A stretch of 58,620 bases of DNA from Plantimonas leprariae. GTDB lineage: Bacteria; Pseudomonadota; Alphaproteobacteria; Rhizobiales; Rhizobiaceae. This document shows, piece by piece, positions 41,153 to 49,620 of this stretch (the stretch's first letter is position 1; every line of letters starts with the position of its first letter). A model generated the notes under the pieces. The model had not been told where the DNA came from, made no database searches, and saw nothing but the letters and a program-made list of their open reading frames with translations. A program made the position numbers and the translations under genes. The stretch spans positions 1 through 58,620 of the forward strand of contig NZ_VZDO01000025.1 in NCBI RefSeq assembly GCF_008802405.1, read 5' to 3'.

Positions 41153-42168
41153 GCATTTCCGAACGGGAGCCGGTCGAGGCGGCGCGATCCCTGCGGCCGC
41201 GCAGCCTTCACGACCTGCGAAGCGGCCAAGCGCTTCTCGCCTCGCTCGCGTTCCGGGCGGTTTGCGGCGCTGTCGCGGTGGCCGGACCGCCGAATGCCGG
41301 AACCCAGCTCGCCTTGCTGGTTCCCGCCGTCGCGGTCGCGCTGCCGCACGGTGCTCTCGACGGACGAGACGGCAAGCGGCTGTTCGTCCCACAGCACGGC
41401 CGGTTGTGGTTCGTGCCGTTTCTCGGGAGCTACGCAGCGCTGTCCATGGCCACCCTGCTGCTGTGGTGGTTCTCACCCTTCCTTGCTCTCTCCGGCTTCC
41501 TGCTGATCTCGCTGGTTCATTTTGGTCAGTGCGATCGTGAGACGGCGAGCAGCTTCCCTCGAGCCTCCGTTCTCGCGCGGGGTGGCATCCCGATCGTCCT
41601 GCCGACGCTGGCCTTTCCAGACGAGGTCGGGCGCCTGTTCGCTTGGCTTGCCGGGGAAAGGAACGCCGCGGTAGTCCTCGCCCTTCTCGTCGGCCCGGTG
41701 GCGGTGGTCTGGCTTGCAGCGGTCGCCGTGGAAGTGGCGCAGGCGCTTCTGGAGCCGCAGCGTCGCCGACCGGGCGACGCGCTGACGGCGCTCAGTGTCG
41801 CCGGTGCTCTGGCGCTGCTGTTCGCGACCGTGCCGCCGCTTCTCGCCTTCGCGCTCTACTTCTCGCTGTTCCATGCTTCCCGGGCGCTCTTGCAGGCGAC
41901 GGCGGGCGAAGGGACGGACCCGCGCACGGCGATCGGGCGCGCGATGCGGGATGCGGTTCCCCTGTCGATCGCCGCGATCGCGATCGGCGCCATCCTGTTC
42001 CTGTTCCAGCCCGCCGGCGCCGCGACGCCCGCCGTGCTGCGCGCCGTCTTCCTGCTGCTCAGCGCTCTCACCGTCCCGCACATGTGGCTCGAACACCGGC
42101 TGCGGATAGACGCAGATTCGATGTCGAAGCGACTTGAAGCGGCAGCCGTTCGGGAGGAACGCCCATGA
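41149..42168 (+). CDS. blh: Brp/Blh-family beta-carotene 15,15'-dioxygenase (copy 2)
   Basis: A 339-residue membrane enzyme that makes retinal from beta-carotene for rhodopsin 2. The histidines in PHGALDG, SLVHFG, FHASRA and VPHMWLE are kept. Helical segments align with copy 1, but the ends differ: copy 1 has a longer unrelated C-terminus (...SNLVRRQPGN), while this one ends ...KRLEAAAVREERP. It is coupled to rhodopsin 2 by GTGA and to the oxalate decarboxylase by ATGA. Confidence 0.92.
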   Translation: MSISEREPVEAARSLRPRSLHDLRSGQALLASLAFRAVCGAVAVAGPPNAGTQLALLVPAVAVALPHGALDGRDGKRLFVPQHGRLWFVPFLGSYAALSMATLLLWWFSPFLALSGFLLISLVHFGQCDRETASSFPRASVLARGGIPIVLPTLAFPDEVGRLFAWLAGERNAAVVLALLVGPVAVVWLAAVAVEVAQALLEPQRRRPGDALTALSVAGALALLFATVPPLLAFALYFSLFHASRALLQATAGEGTDPRTAIGRAMRDAVPLSIAAIAIGAILFLFQPAGAATPAVLRAVFLLLSALTVPHMWLEHRLRIDADSMSKRLEAAAVREERP

Positions 42169-43382
42169 CCCGCATGACTCGTCGCGGCTTCGTCGCCGGA
42201 ACAACAGGAGCCATGCTCATGGCGGAAGCCGCCAGCGCAGCCGACGGACCGATCCCGATGCGCGGGAACGAGGGCGCCGACATCATCGGGCCGCGCAACC
42301 CTGCCCGCGAGGCCGAGGATCCGTTCACGCTGTCGCCGCCGGCCACCGATCACGGCACGATGCCGAACCTCAAATGGTCCTTCGCCGACAGCCACATGCG
42401 GCTCGAGGAGGGCGGCTGGGCGCGCCAGACGACGATCCGCGAGCTGCCGATCTCCACCGCCATGGCCGGCGTCAACATGCGGCTGAAGGCAAACGCGGCG
42501 CGGGAGATGCACTGGCATAAAGAGGCTGAGTGGTCCTACATGCTGAAAGGCCGGGCACGCGTCACGGCTGTCGACGGTGAGGGTCGCACCTTCGCCGACG
42601 ACATCTCCGAGGGCGACCTCTGGTACTTTCCGTCCGGCATCCCGCACTCGATCCAGGCGCTGGAGAACGAGGATGCCGACGGCTGCGAGTTCCTCTTGGT
42701 CTTCGACGACGGCGCGTTCTCGGAAGACTCGACCTTCCTCCTCACCGACTGGCTGGCGCACACGCCGCCGGATGTCCTCGCCAAGAACCTTGGTGTCGAG
42801 CCGAGCGCGCTCGCGAACCTGCCGAAGAGCGAGCTCTACATCTTTCCCGCCCCGAAGCCGGGGCCGCTCGAGGGCGACCGGTTGCGCGGCGAAGGCCCGG
42901 TGCCCGAACCCTTCAGCCATCGGATGACCGCGCAGGCGCCGATCCAAACGAAAGGCGGCACGATCCGCATCACCGACTCGACCGTGTTCAAGGCGTCGAA
43001 GACGCTCGCCGCCTCGCTCGTCGAGCTCGAGCCCGGAGCCTTGCGGGAACTGCACTGGCATCCGAGCGGCGACGAATGGCAGTACTGGATCGAGGGCCAG
43101 GGGCGGATGACGGTGTTCGGCTCGGAGGGCAAGGCCCGCACCTTCGACTATCAGGGCGGGGATGTGGGCTACGTGCCCTTCGCCATGGGCCACTACATCG
43201 AGAACACCGGCTCGACGAAGCTGCGCTACCTCGAGATGTTCCGCAGCCCGCTCTACTCGGACGTCTCGCTCAACCAATGGCTGGCGCTGACCCCGCACCC
43301 GCTCGTCGCGGCCCACCTGAAGGTCGACCGGTCGGTCATCGACGCCCTGCCGGCGGAGAACTATCCAGACGTGCCGAAATGA
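42165..43382 (+). CDS. oxdC: Oxalate decarboxylase, bicupin, with Tat signal
   Basis: A 405-residue protein. TRRGFVAGTTGAMLMAEA is a twin-arginine signal, so it should act in the periplasm. Cupin 1 has His116, His118, Glu122 and His161; cupin 2 has His297, His299, Glu304 and His343, both Mn2+ sites. The lid loop reads SEDST (186-190) with Glu187, like SENST of Bacillus OxdC, whose Glu favours decarboxylase over oxidase activity. The reaction, oxalate to formate and CO2, consumes a proton. It is coupled to blh by ATGA, an unusual partner for a rhodopsin. A decayed second copy's end lies at 47051-47220. Confidence 0.92.
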   Translation: MTRMTRRGFVAGTTGAMLMAEAASAADGPIPMRGNEGADIIGPRNPAREAEDPFTLSPPATDHGTMPNLKWSFADSHMRLEEGGWARQTTIRELPISTAMAGVNMRLKANAAREMHWHKEAEWSYMLKGRARVTAVDGEGRTFADDISEGDLWYFPSGIPHSIQALENEDADGCEFLLVFDDGAFSEDSTFLLTDWLAHTPPDVLAKNLGVEPSALANLPKSELYIFPAPKPGPLEGDRLRGEGPVPEPFSHRMTAQAPIQTKGGTIRITDSTVFKASKTLAASLVELEPGALRELHWHPSGDEWQYWIEGQGRMTVFGSEGKARTFDYQGGDVGYVPFAMGHYIENTGSTKLRYLEMFRSPLYSDVSLNQWLALTPHPLVAAHLKVDRSVIDALPAENYPDVPK

Positions 43383-43486
43383 GCGCGCAACTGGGCCGCG
43401 CGGAGGCGCTGGGAAACCTCGTTCCCAACGACATCGGGTTCATCGCGGCGAACGGGGGAGGAGCTGGTGTTTGGCTTATGGAATAA
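43379..43486 (+). CDS. Possible 35-residue ORF after oxdC
   Basis: ATG overlaps the oxdC stop (ATGA) and gives MSAQLGRAEALGNLVPNDIG, then FIAANGGGAGVWLME. The coupling and in-frame composition are suggestive, but I know no homologue. It may be a decayed start of another gene. Confidence 0.25.
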   Translation: MSAQLGRAEALGNLVPNDIGFIAANGGGAGVWLME

Positions 43487-43579
43487 GCCGGCGACGATCT
43501 CGCCAACAACGGCCAGGTCAACTAACGTCCGGTCGCCGCGCAGCGAGCGGCACCCTCAAAGCCATGCGGAAGTGCATCG

Positions 43580-43789
43580 ATGCCGACCGGAACAGTGAAG
43601 TGGTTCAACGCCGACAAGGGTTACGGCTTCATCCAACCCGACGCTGGCGGTCAGGACGTTTTCGTCCATGTTTCCGCCGTTCAGCGCGCCGGGCTCAACA
43701 GTCTCAGCGACGGTCAGAAGATTTCCTACGAGCTCGTCACCGATCGCCGTTCCGGAAAGACGTCTGCCGGTGAAATCAAGGTCGGTTGA
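43580..43789 (+). CDS. Cold-shock domain protein
   Basis: A 69-residue CspA-type RNA chaperone with the RNP1 motif KGYGFIQP and RNP2 DVFVHVSAV, starting [14 protein letters not shown]. It binds single-stranded RNA or DNA and melts structure. It stands alone, with about 190 nt upstream free of recognisable genes, probably a regulated leader. Confidence 0.95.
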   Translation: MPTGTVKWFNADKGYGFIQPDAGGQDVFVHVSAVQRAGLNSLSDGQKISYELVTDRRSGKTSAGEIKVG

Positions 43790-43894
43790 GGAGCGAAACT
43801 TCCAATCGACGCCGCGGCGAGTGCTGGATGTCGCGCTCGTTGCGGCGCACCGCGGCGGCTGAACGGGGGCCGTGGAAGGACGGTCGCGACGCCG

Positions 43895-44242
43895 ATGGAA
43901 TGGCTGACGAACGGCGCCGTCGAACAGCTGGCCCTCAGCGGACTGTCGCCCGAATTTGCGGACATCCGAAGCATCGTTCTCGGCCTCGGTTTCGAGTACC
44001 CCGGTCCCTATACACCGCGCATCAGGCGTGCCCTCGAGCAGGCGACGTCGAAGGTTTTGGCCAACCGGTCGCCACAGCGCCTACCGGCCGCATGGAGCAT
44101 CACGACCGCTGGTCGCCGCGCTCTCGCCACCCGAACGACTTCAGCTTTCGGCATCCACGCTGGTTACCGCGCCGCCAGCATGGAAATCATGAACGGCGAT
44201 GCGCCAAGTGTCCGGCCGAGGTTGGCGAAGAAGCAGCCTTAG
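43895..44242 (+). CDS. Hypothetical protein
   Basis: A 115-residue protein that I do not recognise. MEWLTNGAVEQLALSGLSPE begins a helical region; the C-terminus is basic (APSVRPRLAKKQP). No membrane helix or motif. Composition is somewhat poorer than neighbouring genes, so it may be decayed. Confidence 0.4.
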   Translation: MEWLTNGAVEQLALSGLSPEFADIRSIVLGLGFEYPGPYTPRIRRALEQATSKVLANRSPQRLPAAWSITTAGRRALATRTTSAFGIHAGYRAASMEIMNGDAPSVRPRLAKKQP

Positions 44243-44482
44243 CCGAAGCATGAGTTTGAACGAACAGCGGTGGGTTGACGTGCGGCGCGCTGTCGGCTCG
44301 CGACAGGTCTGACGTATCCACTGCCCGTCATTGGCGTTGATTGCCGAGCAAATCAATACGCCTTGGCGCTTCCGGAACGCTTCAACCTTAGCGAACCTTT
44401 GCTTTCGCGAACGGCGTTGGAAATCTCATGCCTCCGCAGGACGGCTCCGTTCAACTTACGATACGAATGAAGGCTGAGGGCT

Positions 44483-44806
44483 ATGTCGGACCGCGCCATC
44501 GAGACTACCGTCACCTTCGCGAACGCCTTTGCGATCGACCGGTCGACCGGGATCAGGCCAGCTGGCACTTATCGCGTCGTCGTCGAGGAGAACGAGATCC
44601 GCGGCGTCTCCTTTCTCTCCTTCAATCAGGTTGCAACGCTGTTCCATGTGCCGGCAATCGGCACTTCCGGATTTCGACATGTTTTCAGCGTCGATCTTAA
44701 GGATCTCGACGCCGCTGTCGAAACCGACAGCCGGACGCCGTCCCCATTCGGCAGGATCGCAGCGATCGGAGCGGCCGACCTGAACGGTACGGCCGGATTG
44801 GCATGA
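44483..44806 (+). CDS. Hypothetical small beta-rich protein
   Basis: A 107-residue protein: MSDRAIETTVTFANAFAI, PAGTYRVVVEENEIRGVSFL and FRHVFSVDLKDLDAAVETD. It resembles the many small proteins of unknown role in methylobacteria that share TVTF...PAGTYRV. Soluble, mildly acidic. Stands alone. Confidence 0.6.
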   Translation: MSDRAIETTVTFANAFAIDRSTGIRPAGTYRVVVEENEIRGVSFLSFNQVATLFHVPAIGTSGFRHVFSVDLKDLDAAVETDSRTPSPFGRIAAIGAADLNGTAGLA

Positions 44807-44948
44807 GCGCGACCGCCGCTGTCGATCGGCTGAAGGCACGTGCTGCCGGACGCTCTTTCTCGGCTCACACCCCGGCGGCCGCCGCTGATCCTGCTTGCTG
44901 ACGCGCTGTTTTCAGCGCTGGCCTCGGCTGCCACCTGAAACGAATACA

Positions 44949-45314
44949 GTGCCCGCTCTGCCCATCTCCCTCTTGCGTCGATATGTGCTGGTCGTGGAGG
45001 ACGAGTACTTGCAGGCGGACGAACTCCGACTGGAACTGCTTCGACGCGGCGCCGTGGTTGCCGGGCCGGTGGCGAGCATCGGAGATGCCTTCGCCTTGAT
45101 CGACTGCACTCCGGAATTGGCTGTCGCCGTTCTCGACGTCAACCTCGACGGCAGGATGATCTTCCCGGTCGCCGACGAACTGCTGCGCCGCGGCGTGCCG
45201 CTGGTGTTCGTCACCGGTTACGATCGACGCGTCCTACCAGTTCGCTTTGCGAATATCCGAACCATTTTGAAACCCGCATCGGCGGAGACAGTCATCGACG
45301 CGCTGACGGTTTGA
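44949..45314 (+). CDS. Stand-alone response regulator receiver
   Basis: A 121-residue CheY-like protein: YVLVVEDEYLQ with the acidic residues, AVAVLDVNL with the phospho-acceptor Asp, FVTGYDRR, and TILKPAS with Lys. No output domain. GTG 44949 (residues PALPISLLRRYV) is preferred over ATG 44895, whose extra residues are not receiver-like. The last 30 residues match a remnant at 18980-19069. A small gene follows after 95 nt. Confidence 0.85.
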   Translation: MPALPISLLRRYVLVVEDEYLQADELRLELLRRGAVVAGPVASIGDAFALIDCTPELAVAVLDVNLDGRMIFPVADELLRRGVPLVFVTGYDRRVLPVRFANIRTILKPASAETVIDALTV

Positions 45315-45682
45315 ACAGACGAACGTCGCAAACAGGTCATCGTCTGGAAGCGACCAATAGCTTCATCAGTCATAGCTAAAAGATCGTTAGCTATCAATGA
45401 TTTGAGCTTATGGACAGTTCCGCGAGCCGCTGCATCTCCCCTGCGGGAACCTGCTTGCGGAGCATATCGATGTCCCTGCGATCGCCGCCAAGAAGTCTGT
45501 GCGACAGACTTGCAAACGAAGCTCGCAGGAACGCGCAATTCGCGCTTTTGCCAAATGTTCGAGACTTGTTCTTGCGATCGGAACGAGCGTGGCGACTGCT
45601 TGCCGAGAGCGCGTTGGACAGTGCAGGCGATGTGCCTCGCGACACGGAGCCGCTGTCTGCGACGACGAAGTTTCTGAATTAG
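45229..45682 (+). repeat. Duplicated block, copy B (receiver end plus small gene)
   Basis: Second copy of the block at 18980-19437. Here the receiver gene is complete, and the small gene begins with an ATG, so this is the better-preserved copy. The shared intergenic text includes the words 'gaacagacgaacg' and 'tttgagctt'. Confidence 0.75.
45410..45682 (+). CDS. Small conserved protein, paralogue of 19189-19437
   Basis: A 90-residue protein: DSSASRCISPAGTCLRSIS, LANEARRNAQFALLPNVRD and FLRSERAWRLLAESAL. It is the same length as the paralogue's 273-nt region with no indels. Mildly basic, helical, no membrane helix, function unknown. Two other open frames cover the same bases, but only this one is conserved between copies. 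It follows a receiver gene. Confidence 0.6.
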   Translation: MDSSASRCISPAGTCLRSISMSLRSPPRSLCDRLANEARRNAQFALLPNVRDLFLRSERAWRLLAESALDSAGDVPRDTEPLSATTKFLN

Positions 45683-45957
45683 TTCGGGCCTCCCATCAGT
45701 ACGGACGCTTCGCGCCCCTCAACTGTCGTAGCGCTCGGCTGCCAGGCAACAGCCGATCTTCACGTTGACCCCAAGGGTCCCTCGACGGCGAGCAGCGCCC
45801 TCGGCCGCAAGCAAGCGGCCGCAGGCTGATTGCGATCGTGAAGGTCGGCTCAAATCCTCTTCCGGCGCTACCAGCATCGATCATAGAGGCTCTGCCTGCC
45901 GTCCGCGGCGGCGCTGCTTCCAGCTCGATCCAACGCAGGAGGCTGTAGCTGCCGGAG

Positions 45958-46296
45958 TCATGCGTCGGTCTTGATTTGCGGCTTCGGCTCGGGCGCGAGA
46001 TGCGCGCGGAACTGATCCAGCCGGCGTTCCGAAAGCGGACGAAACAGCCTCGCCGGCCAGCAGCCGCCCGGATGGCGAGCATCGACTTCGGCCACGACAA
46101 GGCACGGCTCCTCCTTTCGCGTCAGTCGGCTGACGCCGATGCATACTTCCAGGACCGTGTAGACGCGCCCTTCCGCCAAGTCGGTCCCGGCGCTGGAACA
46201 GCGCTCGAAAAGACCGAAGAAGAGCGACCGCGTGCGCGAGTTCGTCGGCGTTTTGTCGTCGATGCATACGACATGCTGCCCAACCTCAAAGTTCAT
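45958..46296 (-). CDS. Hypothetical protein, small SH3-like
   Basis: A 112-residue protein starting MNFEVGQHVVCIDDKTP, with LAEGRVYTVLEVCIG and CWPARLFRPLSERRLDQFRA. This pattern (VG..VVCIDD ... G.VYTV ... RF.P) is common in small phage- and plasmid-borne proteins of unknown role. Cytosolic. Confidence 0.65.
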   Translation of the reverse strand: MNFEVGQHVVCIDDKTPTNSRTRSLFFGLFERCSSAGTDLAEGRVYTVLEVCIGVSRLTRKEEPCLVVAEVDARHPGGCWPARLFRPLSERRLDQFRAHLAPEPKPQIKTDA

Positions 46297-46508
46297 TGCG
46301 CCGATCCTCCGGAACGAGCAGCCTCACCGACATTGTCGATCTCCTTGTTGGCTTGCGGGTCGGCAGGGCCCCGGCTCCCCGCCGCTGTCGCGGACGCCCC
46401 GGACAATGAGCTCAGCGACGGCGACGAGGATGAGACCGACGGCAAGTCGATTTCCAACCTCCAGGTGAAAGAAAGCGCTGGCACCAGTTCGCGTCGAACT
46501 GTGCTTTC

Positions 46509-46727
46509 TCAGGTCGACCGGCTGCGGCGCGCCTCGCGCAGCCGGAGTTTCATGGCAATGACGACATCCTTGAACGACTGAAGCACTTGTCGGCCGCTCC
46601 GCATGCTGGGCTGATCGCCGGCCGCGTGGATTGCGCGGAGTTTCGCCTGCTGGCGCTCGACGTTCGCTTCGGCTTCGCGCACCCGCCGCTCGGCCCGCTC
46701 GATGCGGTTTTCGTGGAGAGCCATCAC
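46509..46727 (-). CDS. Hypothetical short coiled-coil protein
   Basis: A 72-residue very charged helix: NRIERAERRVREAEANVERQ, then QAKLRAIHAAGD and LQSFKDVVIAMKLRLREARR. Heptad-like spacing suggests a coiled coil. Such short helical proteins are frequent in methylobacteria; role unknown. The frames between this gene and 46296 are ambiguous and I call none. Confidence 0.5.
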   Translation of the reverse strand: MMALHENRIERAERRVREAEANVERQQAKLRAIHAAGDQPSMRSGRQVLQSFKDVVIAMKLRLREARRSRST

Positions 46728-47050
46728 GCCGCCTTTCGCAAGCTGCCCGATCGTAAGCTCTCGACATCAACCTCCGTTCCGAGCCGGTTTCCCTCAATTC
46801 ATCAACTGGCTAAGCCGATCGCCGCAACCGGAAACACCGCTGGAGACGGCGGTGCCGCTGGACAGCAACCGGAGAGCCATCGTTTGGCGTCGGCAATCTC
46901 GACGTTTCAATCGTTCGAACGGCTCGCGGGCCAATTCGAGCGTGATCCGACTCGCCGAGCCGCCGAGATGGCAGAACGCAACTTCGAGCGAGAAGGGCGC
47001 CTCCGCAGACGCACAGCCTCGCGCCCCAATCCGCCCCTCGTCGCGGTGAG
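46728..47050. other. Region without a supported gene
   Basis: About 320 nt. Open frames exist on both strands but have low-quality composition and no motif. It directly precedes the oxalate decarboxylase remnant, so it may be decayed DNA. Confidence 0.4.
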
Positions 47051-47220
47051 TCGACGAAGCTGCGCTATCTTGAGCTGTTCCGCAGCCCACCTGCCGGAAG
47101 GTCTCGCTTGACCGATGGCTGGCGTTGGCACCGCGGCGGCCTGTCGCCGCGCACGTGAAGCGCGACACGGCCGTCGTCGACGGGCTGCCGACGGATCAGC
47201 ACCGCAACGTGCCGCGGTAA
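47051..47220 (+). pseudogene. Oxalate decarboxylase C-terminal remnant
   Basis: The first part reads STKLRYLELFRSP in one frame. After a frameshift near 47098 it continues VSLDRWLALAPRRPVAAHVK and TAVVDGLPTDQHRNVPR to TAA. This matches the end of the intact gene (STKLRYLEMFRSP..., VSLNQWLALTPHPLVAAHLK). The upstream 350 codons are missing. It is diverged enough from 42165-43382 to be an old copy or a different allele. Confidence 0.8.
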
Positions 47221-47343
47221 GCACGCTCAGGAGCTGTGCTCCGATCGCTCATCAGCCCCCTATCGAAAGCAGGGCCCACCAGTCCGGAACGGTCGGAACA
47301 AGGTGCCGTTCAGTCCGACCCGAAGGTTCGAACGGAACGGTTC

Positions 47344-49620
47344 ATGGCTTCCCCAGAAACGTCGGTCGTCAAGCTGCAGGTCGCCAACAGCCGCCCCGAG
47401 GACGCCGGCCGCGGCATCGCCAGGCTCGGCATGAACGCTTTCGCCGAGCTCGGCCTTCAGCCCGGCGATCCGATCGAAATCGTCGGCAAGCGCCACACCG
47501 TGGCGCTTGCCGTTCCGCCTTACTCGGAGGACGAAGGGCTGAGTCTCGTCCGGCTCGACGGCCTGCAGCGGGCGAACGCCGGGGCGACGAGCGGCGACGC
47601 CGTCGAGATCCGGCGCGCCGAGGTGCGGCCTGCCGCGCGCATCGTGCTGGCGCCGGCGCAGAAGAACCTGCGCCTACAGGGCTCGGGCGACGCCTTGAAG
47701 CGCACCCTCTTCCGCCGCCCGCTCGTCGGGGGCGACGTGATCTCGACCCCCGCCGCCCAGCGCCCGGCCGCGCTCGACCCGCGGATGCCGCCCGAGCTCC
47801 AGCGCATGTTCCAGGGACCGGCCTACGGTCTGCAGGAAATCCGGCTCGTGGTGGTCGCCACGAGCCCGCGCGGCCTCGTTCAGGTGACGGAGGCGACCGA
47901 GATCGAACTTCGGCCGCAATACGAGGAGCCGAAAGGCGAGCGGCGCGCCGACGTCACCTACGACGACATCGGCGGCCTCGGGAACACCGTCGACCAGGTG
48001 CGCGAGATGGTGGAACTGCCGCTGCGCCATCCCGAGCTCTTCCAGCGACTCGGCATCGACCCGCCGAAGGGCGTCCTGCTCTACGGCCCGCCCGGCACCG
48101 GCAAGACCTTGCTCGCGCGCGCAGTCGCCAACGAGGCGGAGGCGAACTTCTTCCTCGTCAACGGCCCGGAGATCATGGGCAGCCGCTACGGCGAAAGCGA
48201 GGAGCGCCTGCGCGAGGTGTTCGGCGAGGCGCGCCAGAACGCGCCGTCGATCGTCTTCATCGACGAGATCGATTCGATCGCGCCGAAGCGCGAGCAGGTG
48301 ACGGGCGAGGTGGAGCGGCGGCTCGTCGCGCAGCTCCTCACCCTGATGGACGGCCTCGAGCCGCGCCAGAATGTCGTGGTGATCGGCGCCACCAACCGGC
48401 GCGACGCGATCGACGAGGCGCTGCGCCGGCCGGGCCGGTTCGACCGCGAGATCGTCATCGGCGTGCCCGACCAGGCGGGGCGGCGCGAGACGCTCGGCAT
48501 TCACACGCGCGGCATGCCGCTCGGCGAGGACGTCGACCTCGACGAGCTCGCCCGCACCACCTACGGCTTCGTCGGCGCCGATGTCGCGGCCCTCGCCCGC
48601 GAGGCGGCGATGGACGCGGTGCGGCGCATGCTGCCGGAGATAAACTTACGCGAAGGAATCCCGACCGAAGTGGTGGACCGCCTGCGCGTCGAGCGCGGCG
48701 ACTTCCTGAACGCCCTGAAGCGCGTCCAGCCCTCGGCGCTACGCGAGATCATGATCCAGGTGCCGGACGTAACCTGGGACGACGTCGGCGGCCTGGAGGC
48801 GGTGCGCACCACCCTGCGGGAGGGGATCGAGCTGCCGCTGCGCAACCCGGCAGCGTTCGCGCGCCTCGGCATCTGGCCGGCGAAGGGCTTCCTCCTGTTC
48901 GGCCCGCCGGGCACCGGCAAGACGCTGATGGCGAAAGCGGTCGCTCGCGAGGCGGAAGCGAACTTCCTCGCCACCAAGTCCTCCGATCTCCTGTCGAAAT
49001 GGTACGGCGAGTCCGAGCAGCAGGTATCGCGCCTGTTTGCCCGAGCCCGTCAGGTCGCCCCGTCAGTGATCTTCATCGACGAGATCGACAGCTTGGTGCC
49101 GGCGCGCGGTGGAGGCCTCGGCGAGCCGGCCGTGACGGAGCGCGTCGTTAACACGATCCTGTCGGAGATGGACGGGCTGGAGGAGTTGCAGGGCGTCGTG
49201 GTGATCGGCGCCACCAACCGCCCGAACCTCGTGGACCCGGCGCTGCTCAGGCCCGGCCGCTTCGACGAGCTCGTCTACGTGCCCGTCCCCGACCAGACCT
49301 CGCGCCGGCACATTCTCGGCATCCAGACCAAGGCCATGCCGCTGGCGGGCGACGTCGACCTCGACGATCTGGCGGGCCGGACGGAGCGCTACACGGGCGC
49401 CGACCTTTCCGACCTCGTGCGCCGCGCCGGCCTTCTGGCGCTGCGCTCCGACCCGGAAGCGGGCGAAGTCTCGGCGGCCTGCTTCGAGAAGGCGCTGAAG
49501 GAAACCCGGCCCTCCGTCACGCCGGAAATGGAAGGGGACTACGAGCGCATGCTGCAGACGCTGAAGCAACAGGAGCCGCGCCGCTCGATCGGTTTCGGTA
49601 TCGCCTCGCGTCGTGACTGA
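47344..49620 (+). CDS. CDC48-type (p97/VAT) double AAA ATPase
   Basis: A 758-residue protein, the usual length of the archaeal/eukaryal CDC48 family. The N-domain is at about 10-190 (VKLQVANSRPEDAGRGIARL). D1 has GPPGTGKTLLARAV and IVFIDEIDSIAPKR; D2 has GPPGTGKTLMAKAV and VIFIDEIDSLVPAR, with arginine fingers after both (PGRFDRE; PGRFDEL). Hexameric unfoldase that extracts proteins from complexes or membranes. Bacterial copies are patchy. ATG 47344 starts the N-domain; the frame is open to 47236. The next gene overlaps by 8 nt. Confidence 0.93.
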   Translation: MASPETSVVKLQVANSRPEDAGRGIARLGMNAFAELGLQPGDPIEIVGKRHTVALAVPPYSEDEGLSLVRLDGLQRANAGATSGDAVEIRRAEVRPAARIVLAPAQKNLRLQGSGDALKRTLFRRPLVGGDVISTPAAQRPAALDPRMPPELQRMFQGPAYGLQEIRLVVVATSPRGLVQVTEATEIELRPQYEEPKGERRADVTYDDIGGLGNTVDQVREMVELPLRHPELFQRLGIDPPKGVLLYGPPGTGKTLLARAVANEAEANFFLVNGPEIMGSRYGESEERLREVFGEARQNAPSIVFIDEIDSIAPKREQVTGEVERRLVAQLLTLMDGLEPRQNVVVIGATNRRDAIDEALRRPGRFDREIVIGVPDQAGRRETLGIHTRGMPLGEDVDLDELARTTYGFVGADVAALAREAAMDAVRRMLPEINLREGIPTEVVDRLRVERGDFLNALKRVQPSALREIMIQVPDVTWDDVGGLEAVRTTLREGIELPLRNPAAFARLGIWPAKGFLLFGPPGTGKTLMAKAVAREAEANFLATKSSDLLSKWYGESEQQVSRLFARARQVAPSVIFIDEIDSLVPARGGGLGEPAVTERVVNTILSEMDGLEELQGVVVIGATNRPNLVDPALLRPGRFDELVYVPVPDQTSRRHILGIQTKAMPLAGDVDLDDLAGRTERYTGADLSDLVRRAGLLALRSDPEAGEVSAACFEKALKETRPSVTPEMEGDYERMLQTLKQQEPRRSIGFGIASRRD

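Noticed and set aside
46293-46484. 63-residue minus-strand frame, and an overlapping frame with a possible membrane segment
   Set aside because: The two frames compete and neither has a family match that I recognise; the evidence is too weak.
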